Shown: positions 11,919 through 22,032, counted from the stretch's first letter. The stretch: DNA of 64,000 bases from Ascaphus truei (GCA_036426205.1 CM071568.1:232349727-232413726), one strand, 5' to 3'. Numbers and translations: made by a program. The notes: generated by a model not told the origin, from the letters alone.

Positions 11919-13353
11919 TTATGCTAGAGTGTAGTTTTGCACTTTTTGCATTTAGCCTTGAAGAACATGTAATCTTTATTTTCATGATTACATTAAGCTG
12001 GCATGCGAAATAAGAAATATTGATGCAAAATCTGAAGTTATTGGTCTTGATATCTTTCTTACAAATCCACACTGGTTTCAACAAAGATTCCCAATCAAAA
12101 TGTTTTGTGGGAAAAGACTTGTTATGAATTCTTGAATTTTTTGGAGCATGTAATTTCAGAAAATATATACTTTCACAGGGGTATTTTTATACTAGATGGT
12201 AGCCTTTGCTTTGTCAATGCTAAGGCACTTTTGCATTCAGCATAAACAGGCTGAAAAGCCTTGCACAACCTTATTACCTTGACCAAAAAAGTATGTAACC
12301 CTATACATATCTGGTATCAAAGTACTCAGGAGACCCAGTCAATTACTATTTATTTCTATTATTACACTGAGCTGGTATTAGAAACTTTGGTGTTAAGTCT
12401 TCAGTTACCTGTCTTGATATTTTTCTGAGAAATGTATTTTTTTTTTCAAAAAAGATTTCCACCCACAAGTGTTTATGGGAAAGACATGCTACTTTTGTAT
12501 ACTCAGTGGGCATGTACTGTCAGAAAATATATACAGTACTCTGTGGGGGTAGTTTTATGCTAGGGGAAGGGTTGCCTTGATAATGATGGCATGCACAATT
12601 TACATTCAGTCTTGACTAATTCAGATGTAGTCTCGCTAATTTGGAGAGACTGTACATACCACGTTCCTCCCTATAGAAGTTTGCTGCTGGTAAAAAGATA
12701 GGCCTGACATATACAAAAACAAAAAGAACGATTCCTGCGCTCCTACTAATTAGGCTAAAATAAAATAGTGATCTCATAAATAATGGTTATTTTGTTAAAC
12801 CCTTTGGCTAACGTGTTATAAGCCTGCAAGCCCCTTCAAGGCATAACAAATTTTGCAGGTACCTACACTGAATATATGTAATTATTGTTCCAGGGACTAG
12901 TGAAAAATGTGAGAAAGCCCTGAAGGGGTTAAATAAAGCATATGCTTATGTGAGTAGTGCAATTAAAAGTTGGTCAAAGCCAGTATCATAGTTATCTTAC
13001 TATATAGGTAAACTGTGGGTGCACAAATTCCCTGGTGTGAATAAAGCTATAAGGACAGAGGACAGGAGCAACAAGAGGAGACAGACAGAAGAACCCCAGA
13101 GCAGATAGAAAACAGCAGCACACCCGGTGGACAGACAATGGAACTGTGGCTTGGAGCAGGGTGTCTGGGAAGACCCTGACTGACAGTGCAGGATCTGCTC
13201 ATCTCCTCCTTAAATCCCTCTCCTGGCTTCACATCCAATTCTGTAGCACCTACAGTTCTCATGTTTTAGGCTCCTCCCTACATCTCACCTTTGATACAGT
13301 ATCTCGCTATACCCCTTCTTGTCTCCTGCACTTTGATCATAGTTACATACAGT
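11919..13353. other. AT-rich DNA, no gene recognised
   Basis: Two segments (about 11930-12190 and 12370-12560) share phrases such as 'cagaaaatatatac' and 'ttttatactag', suggesting an old local duplication about 380 bp apart. No coding signal. Confidence 0.45.
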
Positions 13354-13461
13354 AGTTACATAGTAGATGAGGTTGAAAAAAGACGTACGTCCATCAAGTT
13401 CAACCTATGCTAAATTTAGACAACAGATACTTTATCATATATCTATACTTACTTATTGATC
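13354..13461 (-). repeat. CR1-like LINE 3' tail fragment
   Basis: The phrase 'gttacatagtagatgagg', followed by 'ttgaaaaaagacgt' and 'ccatcaagttcaacc', is the same 3' end found at 31748-31860, where it is joined to a reverse-transcriptase-bearing CR1-like LINE on the minus strand. This is a 5'-truncated solo tail in the same orientation. Confidence 0.75.
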
Positions 13462-15619
13462 CAAATGAAGGCAAACAAACTGTCATAACTGTCTCTTTTC
13501 TACCCCTTCCACCTCTACTCTTCTATGTTGCCTAAAACCCTTTTCCCTCACTGCCCCCCTTACCTGTGTAACTCCTTCACACTAAGTATATGCAAAGCGC
13601 ATAATAGCAGGGTTTGCTCTGTGTATGCGCTATACAAGACATTGATATATACGCAAAGGAACTTCTCTCACCACTTTCAAATCAAACCTAAAACTCATCT
13701 TCTTAAGAATTTCAATAACCTGTATTTGTGACTATTGCTATCACCTGTCCACAGCACTAGCTCTTCCTTTCCTGCCTTTGGAAGTCTCCCAACATACCAT
13801 TTACAGTAGACTGTAAGATCTCTGGGACAAGGTTTATATTCCTATCATGCCCTTATTGTAATATAAATCATTGTATGCTGTTGTTTTTTTTGTAATGCGC
13901 TACATTTGTTGTTGACACTGTAAAAATAAGTAAAAATAGACATATTTATTTGCTCATTAGTCATGGATGCTACAGATTTAGCCTGAACTACTTTCCCCAA
14001 TGCTGCAGGAAAAAGAGTAGCTCCGTGTTAGTGAACCAGCTGCCCATGGCTGCCGGGAATTTACAATAAGCTACATCTTTCCAGAAAGCAATTTTTTCTA
14101 GATATCCTACATCAAGTTCCTTAGTACAGAATATATTGAGCTCAAGTGGTCAATGTTTTATGATCAGCGTTCCTCAGCTATTGTACTTGCAGGCAGTAGA
14201 GAACAGTTAATGGGAATAAACCCTCTAGGCCTCTAGGGGATTATTCTATAGCTGCCAAAGACTCAGATTGTTCTCAGCCGAAATTCCACAATTTCGTCTA
14301 AAAACCGGACTTGTTGGCCACTTCGGCAGATTTAAAATAATCCCTTTAGTCACCAATTTGAAGGTTTTTCTGACATGTTTATACTTTAAATCTACACAGA
14401 GAGAAACGTATTCCATAACAAAACAACAAAATAATCTAAGTGTGAGCTTCTCAGGTATTGGCTCGCATTTTTCTCTGATTCGAAAGTTCATTCCAAAGTT
14501 TGTCTTGAACATCAGAATTACTTTTGAAGTTTGGATATCGAACATGTGAACCTGCCCAAGCTTAGAGTGTAGTTATGTAACCATGAAGCTTGGAATATTA
14601 TCCAAAATGTAAGCTACAAGTTTGCTATTGGAAATGAGTAATGTCTACTTGTGAACTATGTTATGCTTAGGGGTATATGTAACAAGGCAATTCTGTTGCA
14701 AAACTGGGGTATTTTTAGCCTGCTCCTATGTACCAAAGTACTGTGCCCCAAATTTTGCCCTGTCTGCTCCAGCTTGCGATTTGGGGAGTGCCAGTAGGAG
14801 GAGCTGGGGAGGAGTTACAATTCTTGGTGCAGATATTATATTGAAATGTGTCACTTTTCGTGTCTCTGTGTGCCATTCTTTTTCCATTTTATTTGCCCAC
14901 CACAATCCGCGTATGTGAAGTGGGGTAAGTCTAAAATTCTGAATCAGATCTAAAAAAAACTGTTCTTACATATAACGCCCCAAAAAAACTGAGCAGTGCA
15001 TGAAACGAAAACATGCTTGACTTAGCATTGATACATCGACCGCTTAATGGTGTTATTTAATTAACGTACAAGATGTGACATTCATTGTTGCCAACCTACA
15101 TCTGCTTTACAGATCCCTTAGGAGTGGTTAATTACAAGGGTGGAGAAAGGGCTGTGTTTTTTTTTTTCATTCTGTTTACTGTAACCAGCATATCTGCAAG
15201 AGACCATGGTAGTGTACGCTGCTAATGTAGCTGCATCGAATAAAGAGAGGCACTCATTCTGTAACATCATTGATTGTGTTCCCCTACTCATCTATATTAT
15301 GTTATCAATTTATAACTTGAACTGTTCTTTACAACATAACATTAAATATCAGCGGACTTTCTTTCTCTTAGCATATTAGAAAAATATTGAACCATTCTAC
15401 AATTCAGTTTTTAGTCTTTTTAATTAGAGATTTATTATTGGACTTAAGTCTGCAATAATCATCATTTTGTTTTTTGTTTTTTAATAAAAATGTGTGATTT
15501 GAAGCATTTAAAATAGTGCTAAGAACTAAATTGCATTAAATAACTTATATTCTAGACTCATATTTATATCAGTAATGCCTTTATGTGGAAGAAGTCATAA
15601 AGTATTACTTCCAAACAAA
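13462..15619. other. AT-rich DNA, no gene recognised
   Basis: No exon, RNA gene or clear transposon terminus was found. 14268-14549 is open on both strands but shows no motif. Confidence 0.45.
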
Positions 15620-15916
15620 GGGGGTCATGCAGTAAGCGGCAGAAAATTGCATTCGCATGGGGTTTGAATTCGCCATGTTTTTGGCGTGTTGCCCTCGCTG
15701 TATGCAGGAAGGGCCAAATCCCTGGCGAATCACAGCGAGAGCAACATTGCCAAACATGGCGAGTAACCTGTGGCGAGACAGTCTGCATGGCGAGAAGCTG
15801 CCGAGAAGCTGTCCCCTGCCGAGATGTGTCTGCAGCAGAGAGAAATCCGCCGTTCTCTCGGCGCAAACATCAGCACATTAAAAAATCTTTTAAGTACAAT
15901 TTTATTCATGGTGTAT
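15620..15916. repeat. Left subterminal region of the candidate element
   Basis: Contains the left terminal repeat and then 'ttcgccatgtttttggcg', 'gccaaacatggcgagtaac' and 'gcgagaagctgccgagaagctg'. Repeated 'ggcga' words give several short hairpins. The right subterminal region (22200-22534) is rich in similar words ('cttggcg', 'ttcgccaag', 'aacatggc'). Frames here are shadow frames. Confidence 0.5.
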
Positions 15917-16162
15917 ATGTGCAGGGGGGCTCCGGAGCTGAACCGCATTGGTTTCAGATCCGGGGACCCCCTGCTTCCCGAGATACAGGCCCCGTTATGA
16001 GGTGCTGATATCCCTCTGCATTTAAATGTCCCGCCACGTGACCGCGGAATGTAAACAAAGCAGAGGGATACCGGCACCCCATAAAGGGGCCGGTATCTCG
16101 GGAAGCAGGGGGTCCCTGGACCTAAAACCAAAGTGGAACAGTTCCGGAGACCCTCTGCACAT
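15917..16162. repeat. Fold-back element A1, about 120-bp arms
   Basis: The left arm starts ATGTGCAGGGGGGCTCCGGA and is inverted to the end at 16162 (TCCGGAGACCCTCTGCACAT). It continues inward through 'gctgaaccgcattgg', 'gggaccccctgcttcccgag' and 'atatccctctgc'. The centre lies near 'cgccacgtgaccgcgg'. Arms look about 85% identical. No coding capacity. Confidence 0.85.
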
Positions 16163-16272
16163 CTACACTATGAGTAAAACACATATATAAATAAACACTC
16201 ATTCCTTACCTTTGCGGCTATGTGCTATGGTAACGAAGCAGCATGAATATATTTTTAATAATAGTGTTCTTT

Positions 16273-16526
16273 GAGCAGAAGGTCCCCTGAGCTGAACCGC
16301 ATTGATTTGTGGATCAGGGACCCCCTTCTTCCCGAGTTACAGGCCCCAGAATGTGTCATCGGTTGCCAGTGTCGCCGCCATCTTTATAGCATCCCATACG
16401 CGACGTGCCCGCTATAAAGATGGCGGCGACACTGGCACCGATGCCCCAAACCTGGGCCTGTAACTCGGGAAGCAGGGGGTCCCTGAGCCACAAATCAATG
16501 TGGTTCAGCTCAGGGGACCCCTGCTC
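16273..16526. repeat. Fold-back element A2, same arms, different centre
   Basis: The outer arm (GAGCAG, then 'ggtcccctgagctgaacc' and 'cccgagttacaggcccc') matches that of A1. The inner arm 'ccagtgtcgccgccatct' and centre 'catacgcgacgtgcccgc' are unrelated to A1. The two therefore share only their outer ~80 bp. Confidence 0.85.
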
Positions 16527-16954
16527 CCGCACAATATTATGAAAATACATTATACATTACATTAATGCTCCATAGTGGATAGCCGCTAAGGCAATGAAGG
16601 GGTTAAGGCATAATAACATGTTTATTGGGGACAATTGCCCCCAATAAACATTGCAATAAACAACATACACCCCCTGTGCCCCCAACAACCCCTATACCCC
16701 CATTACATATATCACATTTTTGGGATGCGCAGCAATGATACTATAGGCCGGCAGTGGCCCTCGGGTGTTCCCCGCAGGCCTGCAGTACCAATTCTGTGCC
16801 CCCCAAAAAAATTACAACACATAAATACACCACCCTTAACACATACAGTATAGTAATGTGCAAAATTAATATTATCCACATATGGATAATAGTGAATTTG
16901 CCCATTTAAAATACATAAAGCACAATAAATACAATAAATACATATAGCACTCAC

Positions 16955-17017
16955 CCATGTCCGTCTGCCACGATGAAGGCCATCCTCATCTTCATCACCG
17001 TCCATGCCCCTCCGATG
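16955..17017 (-). CDS. Putative small acidic exon of a mobile element gene
   Basis: On the minus strand a good acceptor (TTCATGTTTTGCAG) and a good donor (ATGG/GTGAGTGC) bound 63 nt. One frame reads RRGMDGDEDEDGLHRGRR. The word DEDGLH followed by G-R recurs in a 45-nt splice-bounded segment on the plus strand at 36360-36404. That suggests a conserved exon of an element family lying next to the same 'ttaaccccttaat' hairpins. Function unknown; nothing else of the gene was found on this strand nearby. Confidence 0.35.
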
Positions 17018-17075
17018 CTGCAAAACATGAACAAGAATAAAAACAGCCAATGTAATGTCCCCTAACCCCTTAATC

Positions 17076-17118
17076 AACATAGCGGTTATTAACCACTACA
17101 GTCATTAAGGGGTTAACC
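17076..17118. repeat. 'ttaacccctta' palindrome
   Basis: The segment 'agcggttattaaccact' followed by 'cattaaggggttaaccc' is the right half of a recurring ~50-bp palindrome whose full form is seen at 21883-21934 and 22033-22078. Its partner 'cccctaaccccttaatcaac' precedes it at about 17058. Confidence 0.7.
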
Positions 17119-17554
17119 CACCCTCACCCACCACTCGGGAGGCCTACTGCTGCGGCGCATCTGAGTCTAACACATCACCGGTTTTTACCTGGCTTTTTCC
17201 TGGAATGCGACGCACTTCACCTGGAGCATGCCGCATTCATTTTGCGTTCTCAGCCACGGGTCATGTGCGGTTGGCGCGCGGTTGATGCGTTTATTGAGAA
17301 TGGTTCGGATTTAATAGGTTGCAATTCTTCGCGTGTCTGCCAGATGGCAGATATTCATGAATTGTAATGCGCATGCGCTTCAGTAATGTGTTGACTTGCA
17401 GGTGTTTCGTTTAAAAAAGATACCACAGTGTGTTATTGTAACTTGGCCTTGAGACTGATGGAAGAGGTTGCAAAAATGTATCAATTTAGGCTTTTCATAT
17501 TAAAGAAAGACAAAGACCAGTTTCGGTTACAGTATTCTCCACAGACCCGCCGCC

Positions 17555-18142
17555 ATGAGTGTTCAAGTGCAGCCCTTTTTCCAAAAACCCAACAGAAGTT
17601 ACGCGTATTTGATATGGGCCGCGATTAATGCAACAGATGATAAGATGGCAACAGTTGTTCAAATTTATCGGTATTTTATCGAAAACTATGACTTTTACAA
17701 ATTTTTGCCAGCTCCTCATACATGAAAGTGTGCAATAAGGAAAAGGTTATGTAGCGATCCCTGTTTTTGTCGTATTGAGCCACAAGTTGTTGGAGGGTAT
17801 TGGTGTGTATCACCGGCTTTTTCCTGTATCTATGATCATGCAGACGGCAAAAGGCAAAGGGTCGTGTTAAAACCAACTAAGAAATGACAGTCGCTGCCAA
17901 GCAATGCACCAGCACCAGCACCGGCTTCCAATAACGGTCCCACCGTCAGTGACAACCCTGAGCCTGAGCCGGATTTCGCGTGCAGTTTCGATCAAGCTTG
18001 CATGTACCTAAGCATTTTCCAGCCTCATCAGCTGACTACAGGTGGACTAGTCCCGCTGCAAACTATCGACGTGGATGATCAAGAACGCTGGACTGGCAGT
18101 GGACCGGCGCCGGCGCCAGCTGAATGGGAAATTCTATGGTGA
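17555..18142 (+). pseudogene. Forkhead (winged-helix) domain protein, two in-frame TGA
   Basis: The ATG sits in a near-ideal Kozak context (GCCGCCATGA). The frame runs 195 codons but is broken by TGA at codons 57 (17723-17725) and 111 (17885-17887). Codons 11-105 read as a forkhead domain. Helix 1 is RSYAYLIWAAINATDDK and helix 2 is VVQIYRYFIENYDFYK. The recognition-helix block is KCAIRKRLCSDPCFCRI, aligning with the family's (W)KNSIRHNLSLNECFVKV. Then comes GGYWCVSP, matching KGxYW/LWxxxP. The first TGA falls exactly where the invariant Trp stands. Asn, Ser and His of the canonical N-S-x-R-H are replaced by Cys, Ala and Lys, so sequence specificity, if any, would be altered. The tail is acidic and Pro/Ala-rich (NPEPEPDFACSF; two PAPAPA-type runs), which could serve as an activation region. 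A consensus donor overlaps the end (18139). It could be an inactivated transposon-borne gene, a decayed Fox paralogue, or a gene with sequencing errors. Confidence 0.75.
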
Positions 18143-18475
18143 GTATTGTTGCCGTATTATTTTCTGTGTTTTTTTTATTTTGACAATACAGTATCAATAT
18201 CGGTGCTATTCAAAAGTCAGGCGATTCTCCTGTAAGCAATATTATTGGCTGAGCGGCTTCTACAGTACTGTACTGCAGATACTGAACTATTGGTGGAACG
18301 CTAGGCGCATGCGCATTGGAACCTTCTTGAAACGCATACTGTATGCGTGTCATTACATCGACGGTAGGCGCATGCGCATGTGAACAGGAGACGCCCCCGA
18401 GAAAATTATTGGTGGGACTGGCTGGGAACTTCTTTAGACCATTACAGTAAAACTTTTCTTTTTGTTTTTCCTCAG
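18139..18475 (+). other. Putative intron of the forkhead-like gene
   Basis: It begins G/GTGAGTATTG and ends with an excellent polypyrimidine tract and acceptor, CTTTTTGTTTTTCCTCAG. Joining the exons gives a TGA at the junction, so translation would stop there with or without splicing and the next exon would be 3' UTR, unless the junction codon is itself a mutated TGG. Confidence 0.6.
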
Positions 18476-18690
18476 AAAAGAAAACGGCTAATGGAGGGAT
18501 TGTGATGGATAATATCGCTTTGTGTAACAATGCCTGCACATTGCTGAATCGGATTAAAAAACCCACGTACCGGAGTCTACAGTTTAGTGGCTGATGTACA
18601 CTATGCTGATGTTTTGCGGCCGTAGAGTATACAATACTTTTTTTATAAACAGTATACTGTGTAATAAACCCGAAAAAATAAAAACTATGC
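18476..18690 (+). other. Putative terminal exon and poly(A) signals
   Basis: Follows the CCTCAG acceptor. One frame is open for about 39 codons to a TGA at about 18594 (ending TYRSLQFSG), and another starts KRKRLMEGL then stops. Two AATAAA signals follow at 18663-18668 and 18677-18682. These mark a plausible 3' end for a plus-strand transcript that includes the forkhead-like frame. Confidence 0.55.
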
Positions 18691-19061
18691 ATTTATTCTA
18701 CATGTATTACAGTACTGTACATACAGTATGTGTCTTCTATACAGTGCCAGTACATACAGTACAGTACTGAATGTGTCTTCTATTTTTTTTAATACTCTTG
18801 TACTGAGCATGCCTACAGTCTACAGTACAGTGTGCCTGGACAGTAGTGTACATTCTAGAAACACTGTATTTTGTTACAGTAGCAAAGGAGCCAATGGAAC
18901 AATGTAAAACAAATCAAAATGTTCTTTTATTGGTGGAGTAAGTACAAAAACACTTATTTACAAATACTGTACAATGTAGAAACATTTTAAGTGCACAGCA
19001 ATTCAAAACATCAACAGGTTTATGGTTTACTGCTACAGTTGTGAAAACATTTATGCATAGA
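18691..19061. other. Space between convergent genes
   Basis: AT-rich, with repeated 'acagtactgta' and 'tacatacagta' words that can form short hairpins. No coding signal. Lies between the plus-strand poly(A) signals and the minus-strand 3' UTR region. Confidence 0.45.
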
Positions 19062-19802
19062 TGGGATGGTGTGCAAAACAGTCTGCACCAGTACAGTCCT
19101 CGAGGGCAGCAGACAGGCCCGGTTTTCAGGACAACCTTCAAAACCGTGCCTGTTTGCGGCCCTCAGGGACTGGAATTGTGCAGGTCCTGTGTGTGTGTAC
19201 AGCAAGTTAAAACATTTCTGTATAAATACAAGTTAAAAAACACACAACAACATCTTCTTTATTTAAGTACAGCAGGTCAAAACATGTACAGTACAGCACA
19301 GTTCAGCACAACAGTATGGTCTTACTTGTGATTAAAAATTTCTTTATTCATAAAATACAGTATACAAAACGCAACACCTCCTTTATTAAAGAAACATACA
19401 GTATACAGTACAGTGGGATGGTGTGCAAAACAGTCAGTCAGGCCTGCACCACTACAGACCTCGAGGGCAGCAGACAGGCCCGGTTTTCAGGACAACCTTG
19501 AAAACCGTGCCTGTTTGCTGCCCTCAGGGACTAGAATTGTGCAGGTCCTGTGTGTGTGTACAGCAAGTTAAAACATTTACAGTGGGATGGTGTGCAAAAC
19601 AGTCTGCACCAGTATAGTCCTCGAGGGCAGCAGACAGGCCCGGTGTTCAGGACAACCTTGAAAACCGTGCCTGTTTGCGGCCCTCAGCGACTGGAATTGT
19701 GCAGGTCCTGTGTGTACAGCAAGTTAAAATATTTCTGTATAAATACAAGTTAAAAAACACACAACAACATCTTTATTTAAGTACAGCAGGTCAAAACATG
19801 TA
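19062..19802. repeat. Three tandem copies of a hAT-MITE-like palindrome with flanks
   Basis: Units start at about 19062, 19414 and 19583 with TGGGATGGTGTGCAAAACAG. Each contains an imperfect palindrome, 'gagggcagcagacaggcc' with 'cggttttcaggacaacct' then the inverse 'gtgcctgtttgc.gccctca'. Each ends with 'acagcaagttaaaacatt'. The palindrome resembles the core of the MITEs at 4313 and 7632 ('caggccaggttttcaggat'). Longer units also carry 'catctt.tttatttaagtac', ending 'cagcaggtcaaaacatg'. They lie where the 3' UTR of the minus-strand BEN gene would be. Confidence 0.85.
19772..19777 (-). promoter_or_regulatory. Poly(A) signal AATAAA for the BEN gene
   Basis: TTTATT on the plus strand gives AATAAA on the minus strand, 435 nt beyond the BEN stop codon. 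Removing the inserted 358-bp element (19803-20160) brings it to about 77 nt, a sensible 3' UTR. A second copy lies at about 19258 in the first tandem unit. Confidence 0.45.
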
Positions 19803-20160
19803 CTGTCGCGGCCGAGTTTATTCGAGCATTTGCCCGGTCTCGGCCGCGACAGTAACCTGGCGCGCGCCGGGATGTCCCGGGCGCGCGCCGAAACCTCGGA
19901 GGAGAGGCCCGCCGATCGGGGCTTCCCCCTCTCCTCTCCGGGTCCGCCGGGTCCCCCGGAACCCCCTGCCGCCGTCCCCCACATCGCGGGACACCAGGGC
20001 TCCCTCGGGGAGCCCTGGACGCGCGTGCAGGGGGCGCAGGCACCCGATGACGCGTGACCGCGCATCGGTGACGCGCGGCACGCCGAGGGGATGCCACTAG
20101 CAAGCCGGGAAATCTCCCGGCTTGCGGAACTGGCCGCACTCTAATAAAGTGTGCCGCCAG
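19803..20160. mobile_element. 358-bp GC-rich TIR element, TGTA target duplication
   Basis: Exact TGTA direct repeats (19799-19802 and 20161-20164) flank it. The uninterrupted site survives in the first tandem unit near 19285, where 'catgtacagtacag' is intact. The left end CTGTCGCGGCCGAGTTTATT and inverted right end CTGGCGGCACACTTTATTAG form imperfect TIRs of about 25 bp. The left end also makes a perfect 14-bp stem with CTCGGCCGCGACAG at about 19839-19852. A second hairpin is AAGCCGGGAAATCTCCCGGCTT (20099-20125 region). GC content is far above the surroundings and CpGs are plentiful, which suggests a young insertion. Superfamily unknown. Confidence 0.8.
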
Positions 20161-20212
20161 TGTACAGTACAGCACAGTTCAGCACAACAGTATGGTCTTA
20201 CAGTTCCCGTGA

Positions 20213-21536
20213 TTAATCCAGAAAGTCCACCACATTGTCCGTCCATGGCCGATTCCTTGCATGGTGCAAAACGCCATTAATGCAGTCTCGAACGCCTTTC
20301 ATTACAGGATCTGTAATTGGATAAAAGCGCCGCATTTCATCCAGAATGGTCTTTCTTAAATTGGCAGGAAGCGCCTTTTTTACGCGATTTCCGTCGTAGT
20401 TCACTCTGAAGGCCCAGTCGCAGTACAATGAGTAGGGAACATGGTGCTTAAAAAGTAACAAGGCATACTTGTGGGGTACACCAGCACTCATCACCCTAAA
20501 CTTCTCCCTGAGCGCCGGTGGCAGATCGCACAGGGTGATGTCGGGCACCGTATCGATGCGAGCGAATGTAGATCTTCTGCGAGCGGGTGTGCTTGAGGCG
20601 ACGGGCGATGGTAGGTTGTCTGGGAGGAAGCTTTCCTCCGGTCTAGGTCGCCGTGTTGTCTCCTGGCGTGCTCTTGACGGTGTTGTCATGTCCTCCTCAA
20701 CGGCATACATGTACACTACATCTTCTGGTGGAGGGGGTGCGCTTGGTGATGGAAGGGGGTCGATGCTCCCATTCATCACATCCATGTCACCCCCCTGCTC
20801 CGGCGTCGGGGAAACAGGGGCATTAACAAAGAGCAAACGATGTATACCTGCTATGTCAGCCTCTATCTTCTACATCCGTCGATCCATCCGTTGATCCATA
20901 TCTAGCATCCGTTGATCCATATGTACCATCCATGGATCCATATGTAGCATCCGTTGCTCCACATTTAACATGGTCTCCAGAAGCAGATCTATCTTTGCTA
21001 GCACAATAGAGTTCCCGGGGAGATCTACACTTATCCCATTCAGCATCCGGTCTAACGAGCTGCTTCTTGTGCATGGCGTGTGGACATCTGGGTGGATGGG
21101 TGCAACGGAGGATGAGATGGGGGTTCCGTGGAGAGATGCGGCAGCGACATCGAAGAAGGGTGGAAGAGGTGACCTGTGGATATCTGGTAGAGGAGAAGCG
21201 GCAGCGTCGTCGAAGAGGGATGGAGAAAGTGACCTTTGGATTTCCGGGCGAGAAGCAGAGTCGTCTAAGAGCAAAGGAGAAAGTGACCCGTGGATTTCAG
21301 AGGCGGCAGCGTCGTCGGATAGAACCGGAGAAGATGGCCTGTGGGTTTCCGGGAGGGCGGCGACAGCATCGAAGACGAGGGGTGGAGAAGACGGGCTGAA
21401 GATTTCCGGGACAGCAACGGCAGAGTCGTCGAAGCATATGGGAGTAAGTGGTCTGCGGGTTCGATGGGTTGGCTGCCAATCGTTTTGCGTCAAGAGTACA
21501 TCACCGTATATCTTCTTGACATAATAAGGCTGACGT
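20213..21536 (-). pseudogene. Coiled-coil and BEN-domain protein, one in-frame TAG
   Basis: One frame runs from a strong 3' splice site (TTTTTCTAATTTTCATAG, exon from 21536) to TAA at 20213-20215, about 440 codons. A single amber TAG at 20870-20872 interrupts it. The N-terminal part has about seven acidic/Ser/Pro repeats of ~20 residues (SPSSPPLVFDAVAALPE, then variants 'SLSPLLLDDSASRPEIQRS'). Next comes a heptad-like Met/Asp helix (MLHMDPWMVHMDQRM) ending at the stop and resuming KIEADIAGIHRLL. The C-terminal ~85 residues fit a BEN domain: KYALLLFKHHVPYSLY, then KKALPANLRKTILDEMRRFY and GVRDCINGVLHHARNR. BEN domains bind DNA or mediate protein contacts in chromatin factors and also occur in viral and transposon proteins. 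The upstream exon(s) were not found. Intact frames on both sides of one stop suggest recent inactivation, readthrough, or a sequencing error. Confidence 0.75.
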
Positions 21537-21793
21537 CTATGAAAATTAGAAAAATATATATCAATGTGGCGCTCTAAAATTATATTCCTTTATAAACAAG
21601 TGCATATAAAATAATTAAGGTGATACTAATACAAACATGTGAATGCCGCTTAACCCAGAGGGGGGGTCGTTCTCTCGATCCCGTGGACGTGGAAGAAGTG
21701 AAGATCATCGGGAAGCGCAAAGTCATGTAAAACAGAAACTTATATATTTATTTATTTATTTATTTAGTGTGGGGCTGTTGTGTGTGTTTTTTT
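21537..21793. other. Intron side of the BEN gene, unresolved
   Basis: AT-rich next to the acceptor, then a short GC segment (21645-21725), then a (TTTA)n run at 21747-21768. A minus-strand frame from about 21738 is open briefly, but no clean donor joins it to the BEN exon. Confidence 0.4.
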
Positions 21794-22018
21794 TTTTATT
21801 GTGGGTAGCGGGGGTGGCTGAAGTGGGTATGAGCCCCAACGGTGGTTTGTTTAGGGCTTGTGGGTGGGTAGCGGGAGGGCTTAACCCCTTCATGACCGTA
21901 GCGGTAATAACCGCTAAGGTCATGATGGGGTTAAGTGCACCCGCAACCCCCCCGAAAGCCCTAAACAACCACCAAGGGCCAAATACCCCCTTCACCCACC
22001 CCCGCTACCCACAATAAA
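21794..22018. repeat. Fold-back element B1, about 110-bp arms
   Basis: Runs from TTTATTGTGGGTAGCGGGGG to CCCCCGCTACCCACAATAAA. The arms continue inward through 'tgtttagggctt'/'aagccctaaaca'-type matches to the palindromic core 'cttaaccccttcatgacc', then 'gtagcggtaataaccgct' (21883-21934). Element 36633-36853 has the same architecture and ends. Confidence 0.85.
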
Positions 22019-22032
22019 CTTGGCACGGCTGG

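Noticed and set aside
14246..14549. Open frames of about 95 codons on both strands
   Set aside because: No motifs, splice sites or repeat homology were seen; chance or an unidentified old repeat.
18075..18692. Frames 18075-18383 (+) and 18210-18692 (-)
   Set aside because: They overlap the forkhead gene's intron and 3' exon, with no motif and no splice support.
19803..20160. Bacterial contamination, because of very high GC
   Set aside because: Exact TGTA duplication, TIRs and an intact empty site nearby show a mobile insertion in the same genome.
20469..21524. Plus-strand frames of 110-184 codons opposite the BEN gene
   Set aside because: They are antisense shadows; the minus frame has the domain, splice site and consistent repeats.
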